Positions 11,045 through 20,689 of a stretch of 64,000 bases of DNA are shown piece by piece. This stretch comes from Ailurus styani (Eukaryota; Chordata; Mammalia; Carnivora; Ailuridae). The translations under genes were made by a program, and so were the position numbers. Each line of letters starts with the position of its first letter. Positions within the stretch are counted from its first letter, which is position 1. Location: contig LNAC01000037.1 of assembly GCA_002007465.1 (NCBI GenBank), positions 352,290 through 416,289 of the forward strand, given 5' to 3'. The notes under the pieces were generated by a model. It was given only the letters and a program-made list of their open reading frames with translations, made no database searches and had not been told where the DNA came from.

Positions 11045-12190
11045 ATATATATATATATATATTTCCCCTTGACATTCTGGCTCTTATACTCATTCCAGTG
11101 AATTGGCTGTTGGTTTGAATATTGTGTGGATGCAGTCTCTAAGAATATAATGCGTTACTTCAATGTATTTTAACAACCAGGGTAATGACACAAAAAATAG
11201 ATTTTGAGTACTGATATTTATTTAAATTTATGATGAAGACTAACACAGACTTGTACAACTGCTACAGAACTGTTTTAACTGCATCTTTTCAACAAACTTA
11301 ACAACAACAAAAAAAGGTTTATCTCATTGTTGTTTTTGTCCAAAATGCAGAAATTTCCTTTCTTCTAATTTATATGCCAAGCAGAAGAGTTTTTGAAATA
11401 CAATTTTAAACATCTCAAAATCTTCAGGCCATCATAAGAGTTAGTGTGTTCTATGAGACAAAACAACTGCTGAAAAAGGGTGAAATCTGGATTCAACACA
11501 TAATTACACTATTTAAGAGCTGTGTGGCACTTAACTATTTGGCCCTCTATTTCCTTATCTGTAATGCAAAGATAACAATGTCTCTTATTAAACTTCTAAA
11601 ATAATTGAGAGTTTGGGTGTATGTAATTTTTAAGTCATAATACCATATCAGTATGTCATAATATAATAATCTGAACTGTCAAAATAAACAATACAATTAT
11701 TTGTGTGAACATGGGCATTTCCCCTCAATTATTAATTCCTCAGTTTACTCTCATGTATATATTCTCCTCTATATTTCCACCAAGTTTCCAGCATTATTAT
11801 ATAGTTTTGTGAATTAAATAATGTGATAGATGTATAAGTATGTTGGAAAGTAGAGATTTTAAAAGAATAGCTATGCTATTACAATAGTAAGCCAGTAAAA
11901 TATAAAACAACAGAGCTATTTATTGTTCTCAAGAATATAGGATTTTCCTTAAGTATGCATACTTTCATGGACATATAGAGGAATCAGAAAAGAGGAGCAT
12001 AGAGCACATTGGATTTTTCTTTCCTCAGTCTATAAGCTTAAGGTTAACAATACCTGAATGGACTTGGGAAGATTGTTTCATATCTGAACTTAAGTATTCT
12101 TACCAAAATGGTACTATAAAAATTATGTTCTGTCAGCTGCATTGGGTTATAGTGAGAAAAGAGACAATAAAATAAAACAGTGTGTAAACT
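10121..12190. other. Intergenic, no gene recognised
   Basis: About 2 kb of AT-rich sequence with no recognised retroelement except simple repeats (AAAACAA run near 10484-10512, AAAT/TA run at 11005-11062). The reverse frame at 10830-11093 is an artefact of the microsatellite (Tyr/Ile/Leu/Phe-rich). Nothing supports a gene. Confidence 0.6.
11005..11062. repeat. (AAAT)n plus (TA)n compound microsatellite
   Basis: About ten AAAT units run directly into about eight TA units, preceded by an alternating CATA/TATG stretch from about 10975. Confidence 0.95.
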
Positions 12191-12203
12191 ACAAATGCCT
12201 ATA

Positions 12204-12398
12204 TATTTTTTAAAGATTTTATTTATTTATTTATTTGAGAGAGAGAGAATGAGAGAGAGAACATGAGGGGGGAAGGTCAGAGGGAGAAGCAGACACCATG
12301 CTGAGCAGGGAGCCTGACGCAGTACTCGATCCCAGGACTCCAGGGTCATGACCCCAGAGAAAGGCAGTCACTTAACCAACTGAGCCACCCAGGGGCCC
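12204..12398 (-). mobile_element. CAN-SINE, antisense, 13-bp target duplication
   Basis: The reverse-complement SINE is flanked by ACAAATGCCTATA at 12191-12203 and 12399-12411 (perfect). The GA-rich segment is expanded (GAGAGAGAATGAGAGAGAGAAC). It is an older body variant with CACTTAACCAACTGAGCC in the head. Confidence 0.95.
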
Positions 12399-12411
12399 AC
12401 AAATGCCTATA

Positions 12412-12850
12412 ATTTTAAGATGAGAGCATATCACATATGCATACATTTATGTTCATGGGTACAGGTAAACATGTAAAATTACATGTAAAATTAACCTAGT
12501 GCATTTATCTACATAAAGTAAAATTCATCTTATCACATTATTTTCTTGCTGTCAAAGATTCAAACGGGAGACAACAAAGCATGATACAAACAAATGTATT
12601 TTTTCAAATGAGATGAACATAAAATTTTATTTGATTTCACATATTAGAAAACGTCTGGGCTTTTGGGAATCAATGAAATCTCTCTTAGTATACAACACAG
12701 GATTACTTCCAAGTAGCTCCTTTTTGTATACACATCTCAGTGAAACTTGCATTTTTTTTCCAAATTCATAGTTTTCATCAAAAAACAGTACTGTTTAAAA
12801 AAATAAAAAGAAAGTTGGGTACTATTTATAACATTTTTAAATTACCTGTT
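12412..12850. other. Intergenic DNA upstream of the CFAP276 retrocopy
   Basis: AT-rich unique sequence. The reading frame of the downstream retrocopy happens to stay open back to an ATG at 12740, but the added codons (Phe/Lys-rich) come from this flanking DNA and are not part of the parent protein. Confidence 0.6.
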
Positions 12851-12861
12851 AAACTTGACAG

Positions 12862-13500
12862 GGATCCCTCACACCAGCGTCTCACTCCACATTTTACCAT
12901 GCCTTTCACCCGAGACCCTTTCCAGCACCCTACATTGGATAACGATGATACCTACCTGGGAAAACTCCAGGCTTCCAAGAATTTGCCATATAAGAACCCA
13001 GCTCACCTTACTCAGCAACAGGAACCCTGGAGTCGTCTCAGCTCAACTCCCATAATCACCTCTATGAGGCAGGATGTTTATTTCTTTGATCCTGAGATAC
13101 CAAAGGATGACCTGGATTTCTGCTTAGCAGCCTTGTACAACCACCACACAGGGACATTCAAGAACAAAAGTGAGATACTCTTACACCAGGAGACCACCCA
13201 GGATACCCATGGAATCATCAAGACCCAATTCCCTGGAGAACTCTTACCCCTTCCTCTGCCACCTTCCATCACTTCCTGAGCTAACATCAGATACTGGATC
13301 AACCCTAAGAAGGAGTCTATCCACAGCATCCAGGGATCTATAGTGTCCCCTCACACTGCAGCCACCAGTGGAGGCTACTCCCAAAAGAATGATGGTGGCT
13401 TCTTCTCTACCTAATGTTGACAGGCCCCTGAACTAATTAATCATGGTGGAACATCCTGCTGCCCACCTCCATTAAATAAATTTGTGCTGGAAAAAAAAAA
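12862..13500 (+). pseudogene. CFAP276: Processed pseudogene of CFAP276 (C1orf194)
   Basis: An intronless mRNA copy. The ATG at 12899 opens MPFTRDPFQHPTLDNDDTYL, which I recognise as the CFAP276/C1orf194 family. That family comprises small (about 170 aa) proteins lining doublet microtubules of motile cilia. The frame runs 171 codons to the TAA at 13412-13414, but codon 127 is TGA (13277-13279), most simply a CGA-to-TGA (Arg to stop) change. No frameshift is seen, and the text after the stop continues in frame (HWINPKKES-like, ending GGFFST). The copy has about 37 bases of 5' leader, a 3'UTR with AATAAA at 13475-13480, and a poly(A) run at 13491-13500. The target duplication is AAACTTGACAG (12851-12861) and AAACTTTACAG (13498-13508), the hallmark of L1-mediated retroposition. 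No promoter is evident, so it is probably non-functional. Family naming rests on memory of the sequence. Confidence 0.85.
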
Positions 13501-13508
13501 CTTTACAG

Positions 13509-14985
13509 CAATTTTTAAAAATATATATAACTATGGAAAGCAACATTGTCCCTAATTTATTTCTCAGAAGAATATAAGAAGGAAAAAGAACACATCATTC
13601 TGAGGAGATATACAGATGCATTTCCTGAGTAGCAGACATTTGGTCCCTACAAAGTTATGATTCAATGCTGACTACCCAGTTGAAAAAACACATAGTTGTA
13701 AGTATTTTACTGAGGCTTATTACTAGGAGGTAGATTTAACATGAATGGGGTGGGAAGAGTAATGGAATGTTTACTAAATATAGACTATGTGCCAAAACAT
13801 TTATAATTATCCTTGTGAATCTGCACTATCAGCCAAATAGTTTAATAGCTTACTCAAAATTACTAGAAATTCTCAGAGCAAGGTATTGAACACATCTGCC
13901 TGACATTGAAGACTGTTTTGATTTCACTATTATGAAATCCAAGGAAGACAAAAAGAAGCAAGGAGTAACTTCAAGTAACAGTTCCATCATGTAAAGAGCT
14001 TGGAAATGGTCATTCTCATGGTTAAAAACAACAAAAAAAATCATCTGAAAAGCAAATACTTTTCATAAACCAAAGAACTGAAGTTGCAAAACAAGCCACC
14101 ACTCCAATATATGGATAGCATATTGAGAAGAATATAGCAACTGAGACCTGCACAACTGTATTAAATCTATTGGAGCCATAAAATGGTAAGAAACAATTAA
14201 ATAGTATTTATTTTTGGATGAATTGCTAGAACCTGTCTGTTCACTACAAGGAGAGTGAGAATCATATGAAGAGTCACAGGCTTGGGAGGTGACTAACAAC
14301 TTTGTGAATTTTACCTCTAGAAACTACACTATGTTCTCACAGTAAAAATCCTGGAAAGATCCTCTCAGGTTCTGCAATGGGGAAAAGAAGAGTATTCTGG
14401 TAAAACATGCCTACTGTCTTCTTCCAAGAACATTTTTGAGATGATCTAACAAGTATGGTAAGAGAATTCCTTCCCACAGCAACTACCTCCAGTCTTCCTG
14501 CCTTACCTAAGAGGTAAAATACAGTGTATAGGTCAGGGCTTCAGATAAATAGATTGGGAATACTGAAGTCAGGAAAGTGGAGAAAAATCAATACTATCAG
14601 GAAAAAATTTGTAAAGGTCACATTCTTAAGGCTGAAGTCTACTAAAAGTTTGAGATTTAATCAAATATGGAACTTTTCTTTCTTCCACACTATTTCCACT
14701 GAATCAACAGGACTCTAGTATCAAAACAGTAGATTATAGAAAAGAAAGCTGTAAGACACAGATTCTCTCTGAGAAAGACTAATTAGAGAATCCCAAACTC
14801 AAGAGAAGATTTAAAAAGAAAACAAAGCAAACAAACAAAAATAGAACACTAGGGGGATTAAAGCCTCTAGAACAAACAGCGAAAGTAAACATTAAACACA
14901 GTGCAAGTTCTAGCCAGATTAATATAAATCTTTATATGAAAGTTTATTTACCTTAGGTTATATTACCAATGCAACATATTCAGCT
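13509..14985. other. Intergenic, no gene recognised
   Basis: AT-rich unique sequence downstream of the retrocopy. Frames of 60-80 codons on both strands lack domains. No SINE or young L1 was found. Confidence 0.6.
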
Positions 14986-15794
14986 TTCAACACAAAATTA
15001 CAAGGCATGGTTAGAAAATAGAAAACCTGAAGGGGGGGAAAAAAGAAAAGAAAATAAGCTTTGGAACCAGACTCATATATGACACAGATTTTGGAATTTT
15101 TATATAGTAAATGTAAAATTATCATAGTGACTCTAATGGAATAAGTGACTCATGTTAGTGACTCTAATGGAATAAGTTGACAACATTCAGCAGCAAATTC
15201 ATAACATAAATATTGATAAAGAAACTCTAAGAATAAAAAGTGCTAGAAACAGAACCAATAACAGAAATGAAGAATGCATTTGATGGGCTTATTAGTACAA
15301 TTTGCCTGATAAAGAAAGAACCAATGATCTTGAAGATAAGTGAATAAAAACTTTGAGAAACACAAAGAGAAAAAGTAAAGTTTTTAAAAAATAATATAGC
15401 AGGGATGCCTGGATGGCTCCGTCATTAAGCGTCTGCCTTTGGCTCAGGTCATGATCCCAGGATCCTGGGATCAAGCCCTGCATTGGGCTTCCTGGCCTGC
15501 AGGAAGCCTGCTTCTCCCTCCCCTACTCCATCTACTTGTGTCCCCTCTCTCACTTTGTCTCTTCCTGTCAAATAAATAAATAAATAAATAATAGTAATAA
15601 TAATAATAATAATAACATTCAAGATCTGTGGGGAAAATATCAAAGAAATAACATAAATATAATTAGAATACCAAAAATAAGAAAGAAAAATATTTGAGAT
15701 ATTGACCAAGAACATTCCAAAATTGACATATACCAAACAACATATTGAAAAAAATCAGAGAACTCCAAATAAGATTTTTAAAGGCATAGTATAT
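14986..15794 (+). mobile_element. Old L1M/HAL1-like ORF1 fragment, sense, interrupted by a SINE
   Basis: Phrases typical of old L1/HAL1 ORF1 appear in order: 'CAAGGCATGGTTAGAAAATAG', 'AACCAGACTCATATATGACAC', 'ATGAAGAATGCATTTGATGGG', 'CTTATTAGTACA', and after the SINE 'AAGATCTGTGGGGAAAATAT' and 'CAGAGAACTCCAAATAAGAT'. The frame is destroyed. A 22-bp string (TAGTGACTCTAATGGAATAA GT) is duplicated at 15125 and 15156. The fragment ends where the younger L1 5'UTR begins, so it was the target for that insertion. Confidence 0.7.
15401..15617 (+). mobile_element. CAN-SINE, sense, with (AAT)n tail
   Basis: The head AGGGATGCCTGGATGGCTCCG is followed by 'CATTAAGCGTCTGCCTTTGG' and a normal body. The tail grows into AAAT then AAT units (about 15571-15616). 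It sits inside the old ORF1 fragment. No clean target duplication could be delimited because both flanks are A/T-rich. Confidence 0.9.
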
Positions 15795-16664
15795 TCAGGT
15801 TGGAGAGCTAAGATGGTGGTGGAGTGGAAGAACCCTAGGCTTGTCTTGTCCCTTGAAAACAACCAGATAACTATCAAATCATTCTAAATAACCAAGAAAT
15901 TAACCTGAAAGCTGACAAAACAAACTCCACAACTAAAGGGAGAAAAGACACACCAAGAAGGTAGGAAGTGTGGAGACGTGGTTTGGGGAAGAAATGGATT
16001 GCAGGTGCTATGGAGGGAAGGGAGTCATGGTTGTGGAGAAAGGTGAGAGAGAGAAAAACACAGGGGAGTGCACAAGGAGAACATTTACCCAAATCCATTG
16101 GTTTGGGCAACAAAAGTCTGTTTTTTGTGAGTTCTTGTACCCAGAGGGGCTTAAATATCTGGTTTGGCCAGGAAACCCTGAGATTACCAATGAAAAGATT
16201 ACTCCAGACAACTTATTAGTAGAAAGGAGTGGGTCTGGGACCAGAGGCTCTAATGGAAAAAGACTCCAAGTCAAACTCTACTTCCATTTTTATGATTCAT
16301 GTTATTGTTACATCAAATAATCAAGATTAGAAAGGAATGTAAAGTTTCAATAACTAGGGCAGTGACATTTATGGGAAATGTGCGATTAGAACTATCTGTG
16401 TTGTGACAGGCAGGGAGTAGGTGACTATTAAGGATTCAAGTCTAACCTAAGTTAAGCATCTGTGCGTTGGGAGATAGTGTTGAGACACAATTAGGATCTG
16501 GCTGTTTTCAGCCCAGAAACCGAAAAGGAGACCTAGTTTTCTGGTCACTCATTCCTTGCTTTTCAACTAGCTTCTCCCAAGGAGGACTGTGTTTATCATA
16601 TATTAGCCAGCCAGCCATTGTGAATTCCCACACTTAAAGACTGATGTCTTAAGGTCAGTGGACT

Positions 16665-17560
16665 TGGCTGGGATAGAGTCCTAAGAGTGCTACTCTACTC
16701 CTGGGGGGAAGGCAGGCAAACAACCTGGGGGCAGAGGGAGTGGAAATAACAAGGTAAAGAAAACTTGGGAGCCACAGGGGGAAGATTATTCCCTCTTCTT
16801 GAAGTGTATCCCTGAGAGGCACTGTTCAAAGAGAGGCCTCCTCAGAGAAAAAGGAACATCTCAGCCCAAGTTGCTTTCACCCGCCCCTCAGCATAAACAC
16901 AGAGCCAACTGCAGAATGTATCTCAGCCCCAACACTGGCTGCCAAACTTGTTTACACCAAGTTTCACACCTCTGCCCTCTGATGCAACTGCCCTTCCAGG
17001 TCAAGCTTGCCTCAGTCCCAGTGCAGCAGGACCCTCCCCCATAAGATCAGCACAGGCTTCTGCCCACAACATGCCCCAAAAGCCTGGAATTTTAAGTGTC
17101 AGTAACCTTCATTAGGATAGATCCCAGAGGGCATCGCATTGCTCCTGGATAGAAGGCAGGCAAACAACCCAGAGGGAGATAATTCGAAAAAAGCTATCTG
17201 AAAAATGCCTGGGACACACAGGAGGAGTTTGTTCACACTTCTCAGAGTCCTTCCCCGAGAGGCAGTGTGCATGAAGTCTCCTCTCCAGGGACAAAGGAGT
17301 TGTCTGGTGCAATTTCCCTCCTCTTTTCCTCAGCATAAACACACAGTCATTTGCAGTGAGCAGCACAACATGGACACTGGCTACCTAACATATTTACACC
17401 AAATCCCACATCCTCTGTTCTAGTGGTACTGCTCTTCTCAGTCAAGTTTGCCTTGATTCCAGCCTGTTGTGATACTTCCCCAGAGGACAAACAGAAACAT
17501 CTGCCCACACCATGTCTCCCAACTAGAGAGTTATTCAGGATTTCAATTCAAGGTCTCATT
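16665..17560 (+). repeat. Two tandem ~443-bp L1 5'UTR monomers
   Basis: The anchor AAGGCAGGCAAACAAC occurs at 16709 and 17153 (spacing 444). A second anchor, CAGCATAAACAC, occurs at 16889 and 17331 (spacing 442). Between them both copies share 'TCCC(T/C)GAGAGGCA', 'CTGGCT(G/A)CC', 'TTTACACCAA' and 'CATCTGCCCACA'-like strings. This is the promoter-bearing part of the L1, so the copy carried a duplicated promoter unit. Divergence between monomers is high, so the duplication is not recent. Confidence 0.85.
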
Positions 17561-18000
17561 TAACAAGCAGAATAGAGCACACCTAGTTAAAAATCACATT
17601 CTGGCCAAGGACCAAACTCTGACCACTGCAGGCAAGTAAAGCCTTCAGAGACAACTGGCCTAAAGCATACAGCAGCCAAAACACAACAGCATGCATCACA
17701 CACAAGAAACAGTCCCTGAAGTGCCAGTCCCTGAACACTATATGACCTTTTCATCATAAATACAATACTCTCAGGAGAAACAAACATAAGAGACTATTCT
17801 AACAAAAAGAAGAATGCAGAGACATAGGCAAAATACAAAAATGGAAGAATTCATTCCAAACGAAACAACAGGATAAGGTCACTGCCAAACATCTAAGTGA
17901 AACAGATACAAGTAATATGCCTGATGGAGAATTTAATAGAATGAAAGATTTTAAGGAGGCCCTTACTGCAGAAATAAAAGAGTTAAAAAAGCATCAATCA

Positions 18001-18922
18001 GGAACACAACTCAGGAAACACCAGATGTTGGCAAGGATGTGGAGAAAGGGGAACTCTCTTATACTGTTGATGGGAATGAAAACTGATACAGTCACTTTGC
18101 AAAAAAGTATGGGAAGTTTCTCAAAAAGTTAAAATAGGACTACCCTATGACCGACCAATTGCACTACTATGTATTTATCTAAAGGATATGTAATACAGAT
18201 TTGTAGGCACTGAGGTGGTTCAGTCATTAAGTGTCTACCTTTGGCTCAGTCCATGATTCCAGGGTCCTGGGATTGAGTCCCACATCAGGCTTTCTGCTTG
18301 GAGGGAAGCCTACTTCTACCTCTCCCACTCCCCCTACTTGTGTTCCTTCTTTCACTTGGCTCTCTCTGCCAAATAAATAAAAAATAATCTTCAAAAAAAA
18401 AAAACAGATTCGAAGGGGTACATGCATCTCAATGTTGATGGCAGCATTATCAATAATAGCCAAACTATGGAGAAAGCCCAAATGTCTATAGACTGATGAA
18501 TGGATAAAGAAGTGGTGACATAATGGAATATTACTCAACCATCGAATGAATGATATCTTGCCATTTGCAATGATGTGGATGGAACTAAAGCTCATTATGC
18601 TAAGTGAAATAAGTCAGTCAAAGACAAATACTATATGATTTCTCTCCTATGTGGAATTTAAAAAAGAAAACAGATGAGCATGGGGAAGGGAAAGAAAAAT
18701 TAAAAAAAAAGATGAAAACATAGAGGGAGACAAACCATAAGAGACTCTTAACTATTGGAACCAAACTGAGGGTTGCTGGAGGGAAGTTGGGTGGAAGGAT
18801 GGGGTGACTACGTGATGGGAACTAAGGAGGGCAATTGAAGTAATGAGTACTGGGTGTTATATGCTACTGATGAATCACTGAATACTACCTCTGAAACTAA
18901 TACATTATATGTTAATAAAAAA
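18001..18922 (+). mobile_element. Nested L1 3' end (first of two), sense
   Basis: It starts near the ORF2 C-terminal region ('CACCAGATGTTGGCAAGGAT', 'GTGGAGAAAGGGGAACTCTC'), runs through the 3'UTR ('GTACTGGGTGTTATATGC', 'AATACATTATATGTTAATAAAA') and ends at a short A-run. With the next segment it fills the gap in the older L1 ORF1. The host text on both sides shares ATCAATCA (17993-18000 and 19917-19924). Confidence 0.85.
18203..18403 (+). mobile_element. CAN-SINE, sense, third-level nested insertion
   Basis: Head AGGCACTGAGGTGGTTCAGTC, normal body, and an A12-like tail. The target repeat is ACAGATT at 18195-18201 and 18404-18410. It lies inside an L1 3' end that lies inside another L1, so it is the youngest layer here. 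Confidence 0.92.
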
Positions 18923-19916
18923 GAGTCAAGACAGCATGGTAGTGGCACAAAAATAGACACATAAATCAATGGGATAGAACAGAGAGACCAGAAATGGACT
19001 ATCAACTATATGGTCAACTAATCTTTGACAAAGCAGGAAGAATATCCAATGGAAAAACACAGTCTCTTCAGTAAATGGTGCTGGAAAATTTGGACAACCA
19101 CATGAAGAAGAGTGAAGATGAACCATTCATTCAACAATGAGATACCACATTACACTAGTCAGGGTGACCAAAGTTAACAAGACAGGGAACCAAAAATGTT
19201 GGCAAGGATGTGGAGAAACATGAACCCTCTTACACTGTTGGTAGGAATATAAACTGGTGCAGCCGCTCTGGAAAACAGAATAGAGGTTCCTCAAGAAATT
19301 AAAAATAGAGCTACTCTATGACCCAGCAATTGAATTACTGGGTATTTACCCATAGATAAAGATGTGGTGAAAAGAAGACACATGCACCCCAATGTTCATA
19401 ACAGCAATGTCCACAATAGCCAAACTGTGGAAGAAGCCAAGATTTCTATCAACATGAATTGATAAAGAAGATGTGGTTCATATATACAATGGGATATTAC
19501 TCAGTCATCAGAAAGAGTGAATATCTGCCATTTGTATTGACATGGATGGAACTGAAGTGTACTATGCTAAATGAAATGAATCAAGCAGAGAAACACAAAT
19601 ATATGGTTTCACTAATATGTGGAATATAAGGAACAGGGCAGAGGACCATGAGGTAAGGGAGGGAAAACTGAATGGGAAGCAATCAGAGAGGGAAACAAAC
19701 CATGAGAGACTCTAGACTCTGGGGAAAAAAATGAGGATTGCAGAAGGGAGGGGGGAGAGGGGATGGGGTAACTCGGTGATGGGCATTAAGGAAGGCATAT
19801 GATCTAATGAGCACTGGGTATTATATGCAACTAATGAATCATTGAACACTACATCAAAAACTAATGATATACTATATGTTGGCTAATTGAACTTAATAAA
19901 AAATAAAATAAAAAGA
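18923..19916 (+). mobile_element. Nested L1 3' end (second of two), sense, internally deleted
   Basis: It follows the first L1 tail directly. It opens in ORF2 ('GACAGCATGGTAGTGGCAC', 'ACAAAGCAGGAAGAATATCC'), then at about 19135 jumps from the 'ACCATTCATTCAAC' region to 'AATGAGATACCACATTACAC', skipping several hundred bases of ORF2. It ends with a 3'UTR and tail (AACTTAATAAAAAATAAAAT). Confidence 0.82.
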
Positions 19917-20689
19917 ATCAATCAATAAATGAAATATTGGAAATGAGCTTGATGCAATGAACACATGGCTAGGAAGAGCAGAGGAACACATAAGTGATAT
20001 AGAAGAAAAAATAATGGAAAATAATGAAGTTGAACAAAAGAGAGAAAGAAGAATTATGAAACACGGGAATGAACTAAGGGATATCAGTGATGCCATCAAA
20101 TGTAATAACATCCGTATTGTAGAAGTCCCAGAAGAATAAGACAGAGAAAATAATGCAGAGAATATATTTCAGGAAATAATAGTTGAAAACTTTAATAATC
20201 TTGATAAGGAAAAATACATTTAAATCCAAGAAGTGCAAAGAACTCCAAACAAAAGCAAAGCAACACCAAGACATATTATAATTAACTTAGCAAAATATTA
20301 CAATAAAGAAAAAAAATGGAAAAAGCAGAAAAACCAAAGAGATCCCCAATTTATAACAGAATCTCCATAAGACTAGCCACAGATCTCTGAACAAAAACAT
20401 GACAAGCCGGAAGGGAATGCCATGATATAATCAAAGCGATTAATGAGAAAAATATGCAGCCAAGACTCCTCTAACCAGCAAGGCTATAATTGAGAAAAGG
20501 AAGAAAAATAAAGTGTTTCCTGGAACAAAAACAAACAAAAAATATTAAAGGAATTCTTGACCACTTAACTAGCTCTGCATGAACTATGAAGGGGGACTCT
20601 TAGAGTGGAAAATAAAGACCAAAAGTGAAAAAGAAAAAAACAGAGAAAATTTCCAGAAACATCAAAACAAGTAATCAAATGGTACAAAA

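Larger units (their letters stand above)
17911..20590 (+). pseudogene. L1 ORF1 remnant, split by a nested L1 insertion
   Basis: ORF1 encodes the L1 RNA-binding coiled-coil protein. The 5' part (17911-18000, 'ATGCCTGATGGAGAATTTAA' to 'AAAGAGTTAAAAAAGCATC') is cut by foreign L1 3' ends. The rest resumes at 19917 ('AATGAAATATTGGAAATGAGC', 'GTTGAACAAAAGAGAGAAAG', 'ATGCAGCCAAGACTCC'). A 60-codon piece (19957-20139) still reads as coiled coil plus the start of the RNA-recognition-like domain. Stops and shifts make it non-coding. Confidence 0.8.

Noticed and set aside
10830..11093. Membrane-protein-like antisense frame
   Set aside because: Its hydrophobic residues come from the (AAAT)n/(TA)n microsatellite.
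12740..13279. A 179-codon intact gene
   Set aside because: The first 53 codons are flanking DNA and the frame ends at a nonsense codon inside a retrocopy that continues in frame beyond it. Target repeats and poly(A) show a processed pseudogene.
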